64,000 nt of DNA from Homarus americanus. Its lineage: Eukaryota > Arthropoda > Malacostraca > Decapoda > Nephropidae. Each line of letters begins with the position of its first letter. Within the stretch, counting starts at the first letter, position 1. Positions 38,065 through 48,748 of the stretch are shown here, piece after piece. Position numbers and translations under genes: made by a program. The notes beneath the pieces are model-generated. The model had not been told where the DNA came from. It ran no database searches and saw nothing but the letters and a program-made list of their open reading frames with translations. The stretch lies in NCBI RefSeq assembly GCF_018991925.1, contig NW_024753828.1, positions 5,032,998 to 5,096,997 on the forward strand, in the 5' to 3' direction.

Positions 38065-38365
38065 AAGGGCCAATTGCAAGAACGGATATGGGGTGTACGG
38101 CGCCATTTACGATGACCTTCCTGCCCTGGTCTTTTTTCAGCAATATCGCCTTTAACACGTGGAATTCTGCACTTTTCGAAGCTTTGGAGGAGTCTCAAAA
38201 CAAGTTTCCTGGTGGGAATTATTAGCTAGTGCTGTACTCAAAATATCGAAACTTCGAGATCTCTCCAGAGCTTCAAAAGGGTGGTATAACTGAAACAAGA
38301 TCAGGGCAAGAAGGTCATCGTAAATGGCGTCGTACACCCAACGACTGTTCTTGCAATTGGCCCTT
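38065..38365. repeat. 301-bp foldback; both arms encode the same peptide
   Basis: The outer 82 bp of each arm (38065-38146 and about 38284-38365) are complementary at roughly 80-85 percent of positions by eye, and weaker complementarity continues inward across a CTTTTGAAGCTYTGGAG-like core. Read inward to outward, the minus strand of the left arm and the plus strand of the right arm both encode GQEGHRKWRRTP followed, after three variable residues, by SCNWP. Confidence 0.82.
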
Positions 38366-39012
38366 TAAAGAACCATCGTGCAAGTCCTTGAAACTGGCAG
38401 GCGGGGTTTGTTGACGTCTGCCTCACCCATCCTCGTGTTTAAACTAGCGAGATTAATAGCGTAATTTCCTGCTGGTGATCATGTTTGTCAGACCATTATT
38501 ACCGGCGCTTCACGTCCTGCATCTAAAACAAACTACTGTATAATCATAGCTCTCACGATGTCTTGTTTGTCGAGTAAAATGGCAGGAAACGGCAGGAATA
38601 TTTGGGCTGTGAGATTGAATTTATAAAAAAAAAAAACCTATTAATATTACTTCCCTGAGATTTAATGGTGATCAGGACAGATGTTGTGGTGTAGTGGATG
38701 TTATGGTGTATTGAGGTAGTTGTGGTCTAGTAATGACTAATGATCCTCCACGGGGATAGTTAGATGCTTGACGTTGGGCGCCCGGGACCGATTTGTCTTC
38801 AGGATTCTACAAAACGTCTTGTCGCATCTTGATACAAATTTAATGTGTGTAGGATATTGTGTTCTGTGGCATGTTTTATACAGTTAAGACATTTTCCCTC
38901 TAATATTGAACTTTTTGGTCATATTATTACTCCAACGTAGAGTATAAGTACAGGTGTCGTTTATATTTACTGTACTGTAGTTTTATAAGGTAAAGAATTG
39001 TTTGAAGTCGAA

Positions 39013-39014
<2 letters not shown>

Positions 39015-39075
<61 letters not shown>

Positions 39076-39149
39076 GTTACTATTATTATTATTATTATTA
39101 TTACTATTATTTTTATTATTATTATTGTTGCCATTACTGTATTATTATC

Positions 39150-39189
<40 letters not shown>

Positions 39190-39190
39190 A
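39015..39190. repeat. (ATT)n and (AGT)n microsatellites
   Basis: These lie about 120 bp before the exon 3 acceptor. Confidence 0.94.
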
Positions 39191-39311
39191 TAGTACATGA
39201 TCAGTTGTACTCTTATCACTACAGTACTACAACGTATTTATGTTCCTACCATCAAAATTTCTGTGATAATCTCGTCAGAAGCGCTAACAATATCGTCCAT
39301 CTTCCTTCCAG

Positions 39312-39443
39312 ACATCGACGAGTGCCTCATACCGGAGCTCGCGGCCAAGTGTGCGGAGGATGCCGAGTGTTGCAACTTACCTGCTCACTACACCTGCAAG
39401 TGTAAGGATGGCTTTACCGGAGATGGCTACAATAGTTGTACAG
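39312..39443 (+). CDS. dpy: dumpy exon 3: cbEGF with a seventh cysteine
   Basis: The acceptor TTCCTTCCAG ends at 39311 and the donor GTGAGT starts at 39444. The exon is 132 nt, phase 1-1. It reads DIDECLIPELAAKC, then AEDAECCNLPAHYTCKCKDG, and ends SCT. The ECC doublet gives seven cysteines rather than six. I recall the same ECCNLPAH wording in insect Dumpy, so the extra cysteine appears conserved rather than an error. The exon stands alone, about 31.7 kb after exon 2 and 4.4 kb before exon 4. Confidence 0.93.
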
Positions 39444-40819
39444 GTGAGTCTCTCATACAGTACCTTTATTGAGGGTCATGCTTTGTGTGTGTGTTATCAT
39501 TTATATAACTCCCGGATAATAAAACTATAAAGTGTTATATTTATTAGAGAACATATACTAATAACTAAGGTCTAGGCTGGGCTGGGTGGTGGAGGGATGT
39601 GTTGAACTCAGACGCCGCCAGTCACCCGTTGAGGAATGTTGTTCCTCTCCGCGTAAGAAAAACTATTCCTTAATATTTTTCAAACCGTTAATATGTATAA
39701 AACAAAGACGGTGTAAAATAAATCCACTGTTTATAATATTTTTTATTTACCATTTTCTGTTTATATTAAGGAAACGGTGATTATTATTGTAGAGTTGAAG
39801 TTTGAAGTGTTGGCCGTTGTTACGACACTGACCGGCGGTAATGTTAGTGTTCGTCCACTGGAGCACATCTCTTGCACCAGTACCTGTAATAAATTGTAAG
39901 ATAATAAAGTCGACGTTTATATATAACAGAAACACCCTAGCTAGACATAAACGAGTTACACAAGAATAACAAGAGTAAGTTGCACCAGCATCATGTCAGC
40001 CGCGGGCCACCATCACCAAGTTCACAGTTCACACGTTGAATTTTCCTCACAATTAAAGGTCTTAAAATACATCAAATAATTTAATAATAATATAAAAACT
40101 GTGTAAAATAAATCAAATCAAAATTGCACCGTTACTCTTGATGTGTTCACGGGTAAGGATATGAAATTAAATATAGTGCGTTTGTGACTCGAACCGACCC
40201 CGGGCGAGGACTTTATGACGGGGTTATTGAGGAAGACGTCCCCCAGCATACAAAACATGACGGCCCGTGTCGTTGCCCTCTTAATTGACCCAGACCTCGT
40301 TGAAGACACGGCATAATAGCACACAGGGAACAAGAACACAACTGTAGACGATTATTTACAACGGGAAATGGAAAAAAACATAGTCTGAGAGATAACTAGT
40401 ATGTTGAACAGGATATACTACGATATACTTATGACCGTACACACACACACGACAGGAAGTAACCACAGCATCAGTAACGCCACCCACCTTGTTGTTATAC
40501 TCCACATAAAAACAGAATCACATCACACACAAACACGAAGTCACAGTTTGTCTTGGTATAAACTCATAACAAAAAGATGTGAGTGGAAAATGGCTAAGTG
40601 TGTGTGGCGTACGTGATAGTGTTGCTGTATCCCGGGGCAAGAGGCAGCTGTGACTAGCGTGTTGAAGGTGATAGCCTCTGTGTCTGTCTGTCTCACGAAG
40701 GCATGTAGTATAATCTCTCACCTAATTAAAGGAGCTTCTTGGTTTAAGTTGAGTTTCATTAGCTCATCTGCAGCCACTTGTTACATGACTGGTGATGGAT
40801 GGTTTGTATGTATGTCTGT

Positions 40820-40976
40820 ATGTTAATATGTATGGCTGAGTGTTAATATGTATGGCTGAGTGTTAATATGTATGGCTGAGTGTTAATATGTATGGCTGAG
40901 TGTTAATACCCATGCCCGCAGACACTCCAACTGATTAACAAGCACGAGACTGGGAGGAATTACCACCTGATCGCGT

Positions 40977-41058
<82 letters not shown>

Positions 41059-41063
41059 CTCTC
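40820..41063. repeat. 20-bp GAGTGTTAATATGTATGGCT repeat and (CT)n
   Basis: About four copies at 40820-40907, then (CT)n at 40979-41063. Confidence 0.92.
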
Positions 41064-41130
41064 AGAAGGTTACCGTGATTCAAAGGTTCATTTAGGATAA
41101 TCTCCGTACGAGATGACAAACAACAGCAAC

Positions 41131-41803
41131 GGGTTAGGTTAGGTTAGGAAGGTTGGATTAGGTTAGGTTAGGTTAGGAAGGTTGGATTAGGTTAGGTTAG
41201 GAAGGTTGGATTAGGTTAGGTTAGGAAGGGATGAACGGATTATTTATCGTAATTTTTGAGACTCCATCTTTGTGTCTTAGGAACATTTACGAGAGTTTTC
41301 ACATCCGTAATTATAGGAAGATGATTCATCGTTCGACCTTTTGAGATTCCGGGGTCAGGTCTTCATTAACTCCTGACGTGAGGGATGCTGCGTCTTCACT
41401 ATAGAGGGGGGGAGGAAGGGGGTCTGGGGGAGAGTTAGGGGAGGAGGGGTCTGGGGAGGAAGGGGTCGGGGGGAGTTAGGGGAGGAAGGGGAGAGTTAAG
41501 GGGAAGAAGGGGTCGTCAGGGAGGGAGGGGTTAGGGAGGGAGGGTCAGGGAGAGAGGGTCAGGGAGGGAGAGTCAGGGAGGTGAAGGTGAAAGGGACTTA
41601 GATATACACGAGAGAATGGATGATTGTCTCTTGAGGTAGATAGATAGATAGATAGATAGGTAGATAGATAGATAGATAGATAGTGAGGATGATTTAAGGT
41701 TAGATATTGAGAAAGATGCAGAATATGAATGAGAGAGAGAGAGAGAGAGGTGTACTTCCTCAGTCACCGCTCATTAGACCTTGACACAATCTAGCGGCAC
41801 ATA

Positions 41804-41840
<37 letters not shown>

Positions 41841-42263
41841 ATAGGTTGATTAGTGTAGGACCTGTTTCAACTAAATGGGGGGCAATTAAGTCTAGGGATT
41901 AGTTATGACAAGGGTCTATTATGACGAGGGCCCATTATATCGAGGGTACATTAGGATCGGGGACCATTTAACACAACCTTTTGAGAATGCTGGTCGTCTA
42001 GAAGAGTTACCCTTGGCACCGTATTCCGTTTTCTATGACGACTTCCTCTTTTCTAATCGTGACGTCATTGGCAGCTGTTGATGTTAGGAAAATAGAGTGT
42101 GGCGTCACGACCTGGTGATACATGGCCAAGATGACGGTGAGAGAGAGAGAGAGAGACTGAGGAGAAGAAAGACTGAAAGATGGGTTGTAAGAGAGAAGGA
42201 GACATGGTGAAGCTATAAGAGAGAGAAAGAGAGAGAGAGAGAAGGAGACATGGTGAAGCTATA

Positions 42264-42290
<27 letters not shown>
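41131..42290. repeat. TTAGG/AAGGTTGGA tract, GGA-rich block, (TAGA)n and (GA)n runs
   Basis: TTAGG-type at 41131-41230, GGGAGGA units at 41405-41580, (TAGA)n at 41638-41683, (CT)n at 41811-41839, and GAGAAGGAGACATGGTGAAG units with (GA)n at 42195-42290. Confidence 0.88.
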
Positions 42291-42294
<4 letters not shown>

Positions 42295-43267
42295 GGTAAC
42301 ACTAACAGATCTTGTCGATATAAAATATTGTTCTCACGGTGACTCAGTAGCGAGGCCGTGTGGTGCCGGGGCATAACGGGTTACCAAGGCTAGTGCCACG
42401 GGAGGAAGTGGGGGGGCATCAGCGAGGTCACGGGAGGTCACGAGAGGTCACTAGTATCAAGGATGCTTATCTGTGCTTAGCTGGACTTCTCGTTAATTTA
42501 TCTTGAAAGTTTAACAAGTTTTATTTAATTTTAGCATTGAGTCAACATCGATTCTCTCTTTTCTGACCTCACTGATAATGTTTGTAGCGTGTGAGGGAGA
42601 GTTGTCCCCCCCCCTTCCCCTTAAGCCCTGGTTATGGCAGCAAGTGACTTTTATTAACTTATTTGGTTTTCACTTTTATTGTTATTTCATCATATTGAAA
42701 AAAGTAGTATTTTTGTGAATGTTTAGTTGCTGTCATTTTCTTCACTTGCAATTTACTCCCGTCATGTTTCTTAAGTTCACCTGCAGTGTCTTGACTTGAT
42801 AGGCCAGAGGCTTTATTAATTATCATAGTACCTGTCACTTTCACTGGTATAAATCATGTATGTGAAGAATCGAGGTTACCTTTTCAACCCCCCCCGCCTC
42901 TCCTTGCTGAAGTTCTTAGGCTCAGGGTCACTTTTTAGCGAGAAAACTCATATCAACGCTCAGTGTTCTCCCCATCCTCTGGCTCCCCCACCCCCTCCAA
43001 TTCTCCTCGTCATCTTCGCGAAAATGATTTATAGTATAGAGACCTTCAATCAGTGTCGGAGGTTGGAAGTGAAACCGGCTGGCGTGTTAGAGGGCGGGCG
43101 AGGCGACGACGACACCTGGAGGAGGCGATGACGATGATGTGTTCCTCGGCAAAGGCAGGAGGAAGGAAAGGGGGGGTGATTAGGCAGTGAAGACAATGGC
43201 GTTAATGATTTGCTGAGCTTTTTGCCAGTACTAATCGACTCTTTACTATATTGTGAAGAAACCTGCG

Positions 43268-43269
43268 GG

Positions 43270-43332
<63 letters not shown>

Positions 43333-43531
43333 GGTGGCATTAGCAGCCTTCGTTGACCCATGACCCCGGCTAGGTAGCGTGTGACCACTTCGACACCCGG
43401 AGTCAACAAACTTAGGTCACCACACACACACTGCTGTCTGGGTCAGGCTGGTGTTTGAAGTGTGTGTTGGTGAGAGGTCGTGTATATGGTGTAGATGATG
43501 GTGATGGTGATGGTGATGATGATGGATGATG

Positions 43532-43563
<32 letters not shown>

Positions 43564-43697
43564 GGTGATGATGGTGATGGTGATGATGATGATGGTGATG
43601 ATGGTGATGATGATGGTGATGATGGTGGTGATGATGGTGATGATGATGGTGATGATGGTGATGATGATGGTGATGATGATGATGGTGATGATGATAG
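43268..43697. repeat. (GT)n and (GAT/GGT)n arrays
   Basis: (GT)n at 43268-43330 and GATGATGGT units at 43488-43697, whose complement would encode polyhistidine; not a gene. Confidence 0.94.
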
Positions 43698-43839
43698 AAT
43701 GATAACAAACGGGAGTGAGGTATTAGTGGTAGGTTGTGTTTGCAGGTGGTGGCTATGACGTGTTAGTTGTGGTTGTGACGTGTGAGTGTTGTTGGCGGAT
43801 GTGACGAGAAACTAACGTGTTATCCTTTTGTTTTGATAG

Positions 43840-43955
43840 ATATCGACGAGTGTTCCTCCCCCGAGGCGTGTGGGGGTAACGCTCTCTGTTCCAACCTGCA
43901 CGGCAACTACACCTGTACCTGTCCTGAGGGCTTCATTGGCAACCCCTACACCGGC
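43840..43955 (+). CDS. dpy: dumpy exon 4: cbEGF, phase 0 exit
   Basis: The acceptor is TTTTGATAG ending at 43839 and the donor GTGAGT starts at 43956. The 116-nt exon enters in phase 1 and leaves in phase 0. It reads DIDECSSPEACGGNALC, then SNLHGNYTCTCPEGFIGNPY, ending T-G. The sixth cysteine of this module lies at the start of exon 5, so the 140-bp intron splits one domain just before its last cysteine. Joining exons 4 and 5 gives a clean module boundary, which supports both splice sites. Confidence 0.92.
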
Positions 43956-44095
43956 GTGAGTACCTACTGTCTGGGCACGTGTACCCCTTTCCCTCTCTCT
44001 CTGTCTCCAGCTATCTCTCACTTTTTACCTGTCTATTTCTCTCCTACTCTCTCTCTCTCTCTCTCTCTACTAAACCACCTCTCCCGTGCCAACAG

Positions 44096-44230
44096 TGTGC
44101 CGACATGGACGAGTGCCTACGCTCAGACAGCTGCGGCCCGAGTGCCAAGTGCCGCAACCGTGAAGGAGGACATGACTGTGAGTGTCCCACGGGCTTCGGC
44201 GGTGACCCATACTCCCGCTCTGGCTGTCAG
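44096..44230 (+). CDS. dpy: dumpy exon 5: end of one cbEGF plus a second cbEGF
   Basis: The acceptor CGTGCCAACAG ends at 44095 and the donor GTGAGT is at 44231. The exon is 135 nt, phase 0-0. It starts C-A-D-M-D-E-C, giving the last cysteine of the exon 4 module and then a cbEGF that continues LRSDSCGPSAKC, RNREGGHDCEC and ends SGCQ. The DMDEC lead is a small variation on the usual D-x-D-E-C. A (CT)n pyrimidine tract precedes the acceptor. Confidence 0.92.
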
Positions 44231-44233
44231 GTG

Positions 44234-44480
44234 AGTGTGGGTGGGTGTGGGTGAGTGAGGGGTGGGTGTTTGTGTGGGTAGGAGAGTGGTGGGTGGGAAA
44301 AGGGCGGGTGTGAGTGTGGGTGGGAGAGAGGGGAGGGGAGTATGTGGGAGAACTAGAGGTGGGTGGGGGAGGACTAGTGGAAGGGTGGGGGAGAACTAGG
44401 AGGTGGGGTGGGGAGGACTAGTGAAGGTGGGGGAGGACTAGGTGGGTGGGGGGAGGACTACAGAGGGTGGGGGAGAACTA
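44234..44480. repeat. G-rich GTGGGTGGG / GGGGAGGACTAG repeat
   Basis: It begins just after the exon 5 donor and fills most of intron 5. Confidence 0.85.
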
Positions 44481-44623
44481 GAGGTAGGTGGGGAAATGAT
44501 ATGGGTGCCTGAGGGAATACGTGTAAATGAGTGTAACAGGAACTATGTAACTATATCACCTAACGACCCCTTTGTATAATTCTCTTTAATTAACGACAGA
44601 ACTACTTTTACCCCCCCCTACAG

Positions 44624-44753
44624 GATATTAACGAGTGTGAGACCAGTCCATGTGCTGCCAACGCCCTCTGCGCGGATGGTATCAACAATTTCACCTGCGC
44701 CTGTCCCCCGGGATTCATCGGTGACCCCTACAACAATTTCGGCGCTTGCAAAG
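44624..44753 (+). CDS. dpy: dumpy exon 6: cbEGF
   Basis: The acceptor CCCCCCCCTACAG ends at 44623 and the donor is GTAAAG at 44754. The exon is 130 nt, phase 0 entry and phase 1 exit. It reads DINECETSPCAANALC, then ADGINNFTCACPPGFIGDPY, and ends GACK. It is a complete six-cysteine cbEGF. The third of these tightly spaced exons returns the transcript to phase 1. Confidence 0.92.
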
Positions 44754-45788
44754 GTAAAGAAAACGGAATGAGGGTTGGTTTATTTTTCACTTTTGTTTAT
44801 TTATTTAACACTAACTTGGGGTCGTGTTGGTTGGATGTTCTCTTGATGTTCAATTGCTTGTGTTAGAGGAGTGATTATAGTAGAATCGGTGTTTGGCTTC
44901 TGACTGTCTGCATCTCGTAAGTCAATATCGATTCCCTCTTAATTTAGGGTAAGAGAGACGGGTAGAGCCTCGATGAAGAGTTCCTTGGGTACAACTTGGA
45001 CGTGTTAGGTGTGGTGTCCGTCTGTAGCTTGAGGGAGACAGCTAGATGTGTTCTCTTATTTCCAGTTAAAAAAGGGAAGAAATAACAGTGTAAGAACCTT
45101 CGAGAATCTATCTTAAGTACACCAGGTTGATTCTTTTTTAACAGTCTGGGGTAAAAACAAAAATAAACCTAAGAATCTTTGAGAATCCGAATCCATTTAG
45201 CATTAGACGAACGCTCACTGTGTTTGTTTACATGTCAGTCACTACAGCTGAGATGAGTTCAACCTAACACGACCCCACCTGAGTGTATACTGTTAAACGC
45301 TGGTGGTTCAGGTGCCGCCGTCAACCCTGGTCACCTTAGAGAGTGCCAGTGCCAGGTGTTATTGGTGTAACATACTAATTAGTGCCATTGTTATCTTTGT
45401 CTCACACCTGTGGCCACAACACACCTTGTCACGGTCACTGGTAGCTGCCCCAGGGGAGAGAAATACTTGAAGGGAGGTGGATCTCTCTCTCTCTCCTTCT
45501 TGGTCTTCTCCCCTTTATCTTTGTTACTTTCGTCTCTTTTCCTCCTCCGCTCCTCCTGGTGGGTAAGGTCTGTTACCAGTGATGGTCAGGGCCTGTGTTG
45601 TGGTCACTGGCGCCAGTATAGCTAAGACTTCTAGCCATATGTGTACTGTACATACCGGATATATGTATATATTAATCCTCACTAATGCTTTACTACTAGA
45701 GGCAGGTATGTGATAACCCTCGCCAGATGTACTGTAGACAGGTGTAGACAGGTGTGTAGTCTAATCATGAGATGCTTTACTAACCAAG

Positions 45789-46157
45789 ATGTAAACGAGT
45801 GTGTGGACCCGACCACGGAGAGGAGCCCGGATGACGAGGTTGAGGCCACCACCTCCTACACCTTCGATGTGACGGATCTGGACGGCCTCATGGGCACACT
45901 CCTGCCGGGGCTCCTTGAGGCCTCCAACTGGACGTTCCCCTGTGGGCATTCGGCGACCTGTATGAATACTCAGGGTTCCTTCGAGTGCCGGTGTCCCCAG
46001 GGCTTCACGGGCGACCCTTACCAGAAGTGCACGGACGTAAACGAGTGCGGGCTGGCCACCACCTGCAGCCCTAACGCCAAGTGCCTTAATGTCCCCGGGT
46101 CCTACAAGTGCTTCTGTCCTTCAGGATACGAGGGAGACGGAAAGGAGTCCTGCAGCA
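45789..46157 (+). CDS. dpy: dumpy exon 7: cbEGF with a 46-residue insertion, then a second cbEGF
   Basis: The acceptor TTTACTAACCAAG ends at 45788 and the donor is GTTAGT at 46158. The exon is 369 nt, phase 1-1. The first module begins DVNEC, but 46 residues separate its first and second cysteines instead of the usual handful. The insert is acidic and Ser/Thr-rich, includes DVTDLDGLMGTLLPGLLEAS, and carries an N-glycosylation sequon N-W-T just before the second cysteine. The module then resumes PCGHSATCMNTQGSFECRC. A normal cbEGF follows: DVNECGLATTCSPNAKC to ESCS. The reading frame is open throughout, so the insert is translated sequence, not a missed intron with obvious splice sites. Confidence 0.9.
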
Positions 46158-46459
46158 GTTAGTAGAGCCTTCGTAATGCTTCCTCTTAAAGGATACTCAA
46201 CGAACTGTGTCTTCCTTCCCTGCGTCTTGAAGGACTCCCCCTGGACGACCACTTCCTTCGCTGCGTCTTGAAGGACCCTCTCCTTGGACTCCTGTACCTT
46301 TCCCGCCCCTTGAAGGCCTTCCCGGACTACTCTTCTCGCCCCGTGAAACACAACGGGCCTCCGCCTCGACCTTACAGTGCCGTGTAGTTTGACCGGGAAT
46401 TACCCCTGACATTACCTTCTTTCTCTCACCTCCGGTTCTTTCAGCGCCCCCCCTCCTCC

Positions 46460-46860
46460 ACCCATGCCCCCTCCTCCACCCACTGCCACCCTCACACCCT
46501 CCTCCACCCACTGCTACCCCACACCCTCCTCCACCCACTGCTACCCTCACACCCTCCACCACTGCCACCCTCCTCCACCCACTGGGAACAGCCCCCACAC
46601 CTCCCTCCACCCACTGCTGACACCCCCCACACCCCCTCCTCCACCCACAGGCCTCACACCCCCTCCACCCACTGCCACCTCACACCTCCCTCCACCCACT
46701 GCCACCATACCTCCTCCACCCACTGCTACCTCACACACCTCCTCCACCCACTGCCATCTCACACCTCCACCCACTGCTACCCTCACACCCTCCTCCACCC
46801 ACTGCTACCCTCACACCCTCCACCCACTGCTACCCTCACACCCTCCTCCACCCACATCCC
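46460..46860. repeat. Minisatellite of about 26 bp, CCTCCACCCACTGCTACC
   Basis: Roughly 15 copies of variable length inside intron 7. Confidence 0.9.
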
Positions 46861-47109
46861 CTGAGAGACCTTCCTTGAACTTAAAGTAACATCCTCCTGT
46901 GATCCTCAAAGGAGTTCTGTCCCAACCACCATACAATCAGCGCCACTGCAGGCAAAAAGCGGGGCAAAAGGTCGTCTGGCGTACCTTTTGTCAGTGTGTC
47001 CATGCGACGTAGAGAGAAGGGTTTGCCAGGCATTGTTCTCTGCTCGTGCTGGCGCTGTTGTTATGGTTACGGGCGTTATTTCCAACATTGTTCCTTCCTG
47101 ACGGTCTTC

Positions 47110-47465
47110 GCGACATCATTTTCCCGCCATTTTTTTTTTGCATCGTTTCCTCCCAGGACAGTTTCCATGACAACAGTTTTCCCGCCAATTCTTCAGTATT
47201 ATTTTGTATCGTTTCCTTCTAAAACTGTTTCCATGACAACAGTTTTCCCGCCAATTCTTCAATATTACTTTTTTTCTCCCAGGACAGTTACCACGACAAT
47301 AGTTTTCCCGCCATTTTTTTTTTGCATCGTTTCCTCCCAGGACAGTTTCCATGACAACAGTTTTCCCGCCAATTCTTCAGTATTATTTTGTATCGTTTCC
47401 TCCTAAAACTGTTTCCACGACAACAGTTTTCCCGCCAATTCTTCAATATTACTTTGTTTCGTTTC
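47110..47465. repeat. Higher-order repeat (A-B-C-A-B-C) with six TTTTCCCGCCA motifs
   Basis: Six subunits of about 58-66 bp each carry TTTTCCCGCCA. Subunits 1 and 4 share CCATTTTTTTTTTGCATCG, subunits 2 and 5 share CCAATTCTTCAGTATTATTT, and subunits 3 and 6 share CCAATTCTTCAATATTACTT. A triplet was therefore duplicated as a block. Confidence 0.88.
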
Positions 47466-48144
47466 CTACTTGGCAAGACATTTCCTTTTTTATTTAAGTT
47501 TAATATTGTTGTTTATATTTTAATTTATCATAAATTCTCGACAGAGTTTTTCTTCGTCATCTGTACAGTCCTCAAGTCCTGTCGCCTCTCCTTCCTGAAC
47601 CCACGGACCCCGAACCCCGAACCCCGAACCCCGAACCCCGACTCGTGAACCCGAAGCAGGAGACTGATACACAATAGTCTGTCCATAAATGCTTCGGATT
47701 CATGAGTCTGAATCTCGGGGTACGTGGTTCAGGAGGGAGAGGCGACCGAACCTTTTAGTAGGTGTTAATTTACTCTCTCGTTCTTCTGGGCCCTCAGTGG
47801 ACCCTTTGGTAAACTAGGGCCCATGACACCTACAATCCCTGAATTTGTTTATTGTTTGTTTTTTTGTTGTTTGCTTTTACCAGCTGTTCTGACTTTGTTT
47901 ATATTACCAGCTGTTCTGACTGTTTATATTACCAGCTGTTCTGACTTTGTTTACATGTGCCAGCTGTTGCTATTTAATGATGCCATTGGCTAAGCTTATT
48001 AGCTCTAACTTAGTAATAGATTTGGGTTTTAAATTGGGATTGAAATGGGTTCAGGGTTCATTGCTCTCCCTAGGTTGTAATGGGCATAGAATTGGGCGCT
48101 GAATTAACAATAAATTGTCACGAAATAGTGTTCTAATTAGGTAC

Positions 48145-48146
<2 letters not shown>

Positions 48147-48229
<83 letters not shown>
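48147..48229. repeat. (GA)n microsatellite
   Basis: About 41 GA units. Confidence 0.95.
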
Positions 48230-48231
<2 letters not shown>

Positions 48232-48339
48232 TTAGCAAACCTCAGATTACCTTGAGATTATTTATGGTAATTAACACGCCAGAAATAACAATTAACACTT
48301 CACGTTAACATGAGGTTGTAGGGGTGTGAGGTTAACTAA

Positions 48340-48588
48340 TAGTCCTATAGTAGTGTGGTAGTGTACAGGTAGGTGGAGTAGTGTGGTAGTGGCAGGTAGG
48401 TGGAGTAGTGTGGTAGTGGCAGGTAGGTGGGGTAGTGGCAGGTAGGTGGAGTAGTGTGGTAGGTGGAGTAGTGTGGTAGGTGGAGTAGTGTGGTAGGTGG
48501 AGTAGTGTGGTAGGCTGTGGTAGGTGGAGTAGTGTGGTAGGTGGAGTAGTGTGGTAGGTGGGGTAGTGTGGTAGGTGGGGTAGTGTCA
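48340..48588. repeat. GTAGTGTGGTAGGTGGA minisatellite
   Basis: Units of 17-27 bp ending about 40 bp before the exon 8 acceptor. Confidence 0.9.
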
Positions 48589-48628
48589 CATCACCAGTAT
48601 ATAACTAACCCCTCCTCTCCTCCAACAG

Positions 48629-48748
48629 ACGTGGACGAATGCCTCACTCAACCCTGCGGTGAGAACGCCATCTGCCTGGACAATGTGGGCAGCTACTCGT
48701 GCCAGTGTAAGGAGGACTACACCGGTAACGCCTACATTGGCTGTGTCG
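48629..48748 (+). CDS. dpy: dumpy exon 8: cbEGF
   Basis: The acceptor CTCCTCCAACAG ends at 48628 and the donor GTGAGT starts at 48749. The exon is 120 nt, phase 1-1, and reads DVDECLTQPCGENAIC, LDNVGSYSCQCKEDYTGNAY, ending GCV. All six cysteines and the calcium lead are present. A minisatellite (48340-48588) ends about 40 bp upstream. Confidence 0.93.

Larger units (their letters stand above)
7608..39311 (+). other. dpy: Intron 2 (31.7 kb), no gene recognised inside
   Basis: No six-cysteine EGF signature and no other protein family that I can name appears on either strand. It contains many tandem arrays and a few DNA-element candidates, listed separately. Segments that look mostly unique and in which I see nothing to annotate include about 9.9-11.6, 18.7-20.7, 20.8-21.9, 26.8-27.6, 31.0-31.8, 35.3-36.6 and 37.1-38.0 kb. 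Such a long first-region intron may hold enhancers, which cannot be judged from sequence alone. Confidence 0.75.
39444..43839 (+). other. dpy: Intron 3 (4.4 kb)
   Basis: There is no coding module. It holds a 20-bp repeat, a (CT)n run of about 80 bp, TTAGG tracts, GGA-rich sequence, (TAGA)n, (GA)n runs, a (GT)n run and a (GAT/GGT) array just upstream of exon 4. The segment 39.48-40.75 kb is unique AT-rich sequence without recognisable content. Confidence 0.75.

Noticed and set aside
43412..43708. Polyhistidine (minus) and poly-Asp/Gly (plus) open frames
   Set aside because: Both arise from the GATGATGGT triplet array in intron 3.
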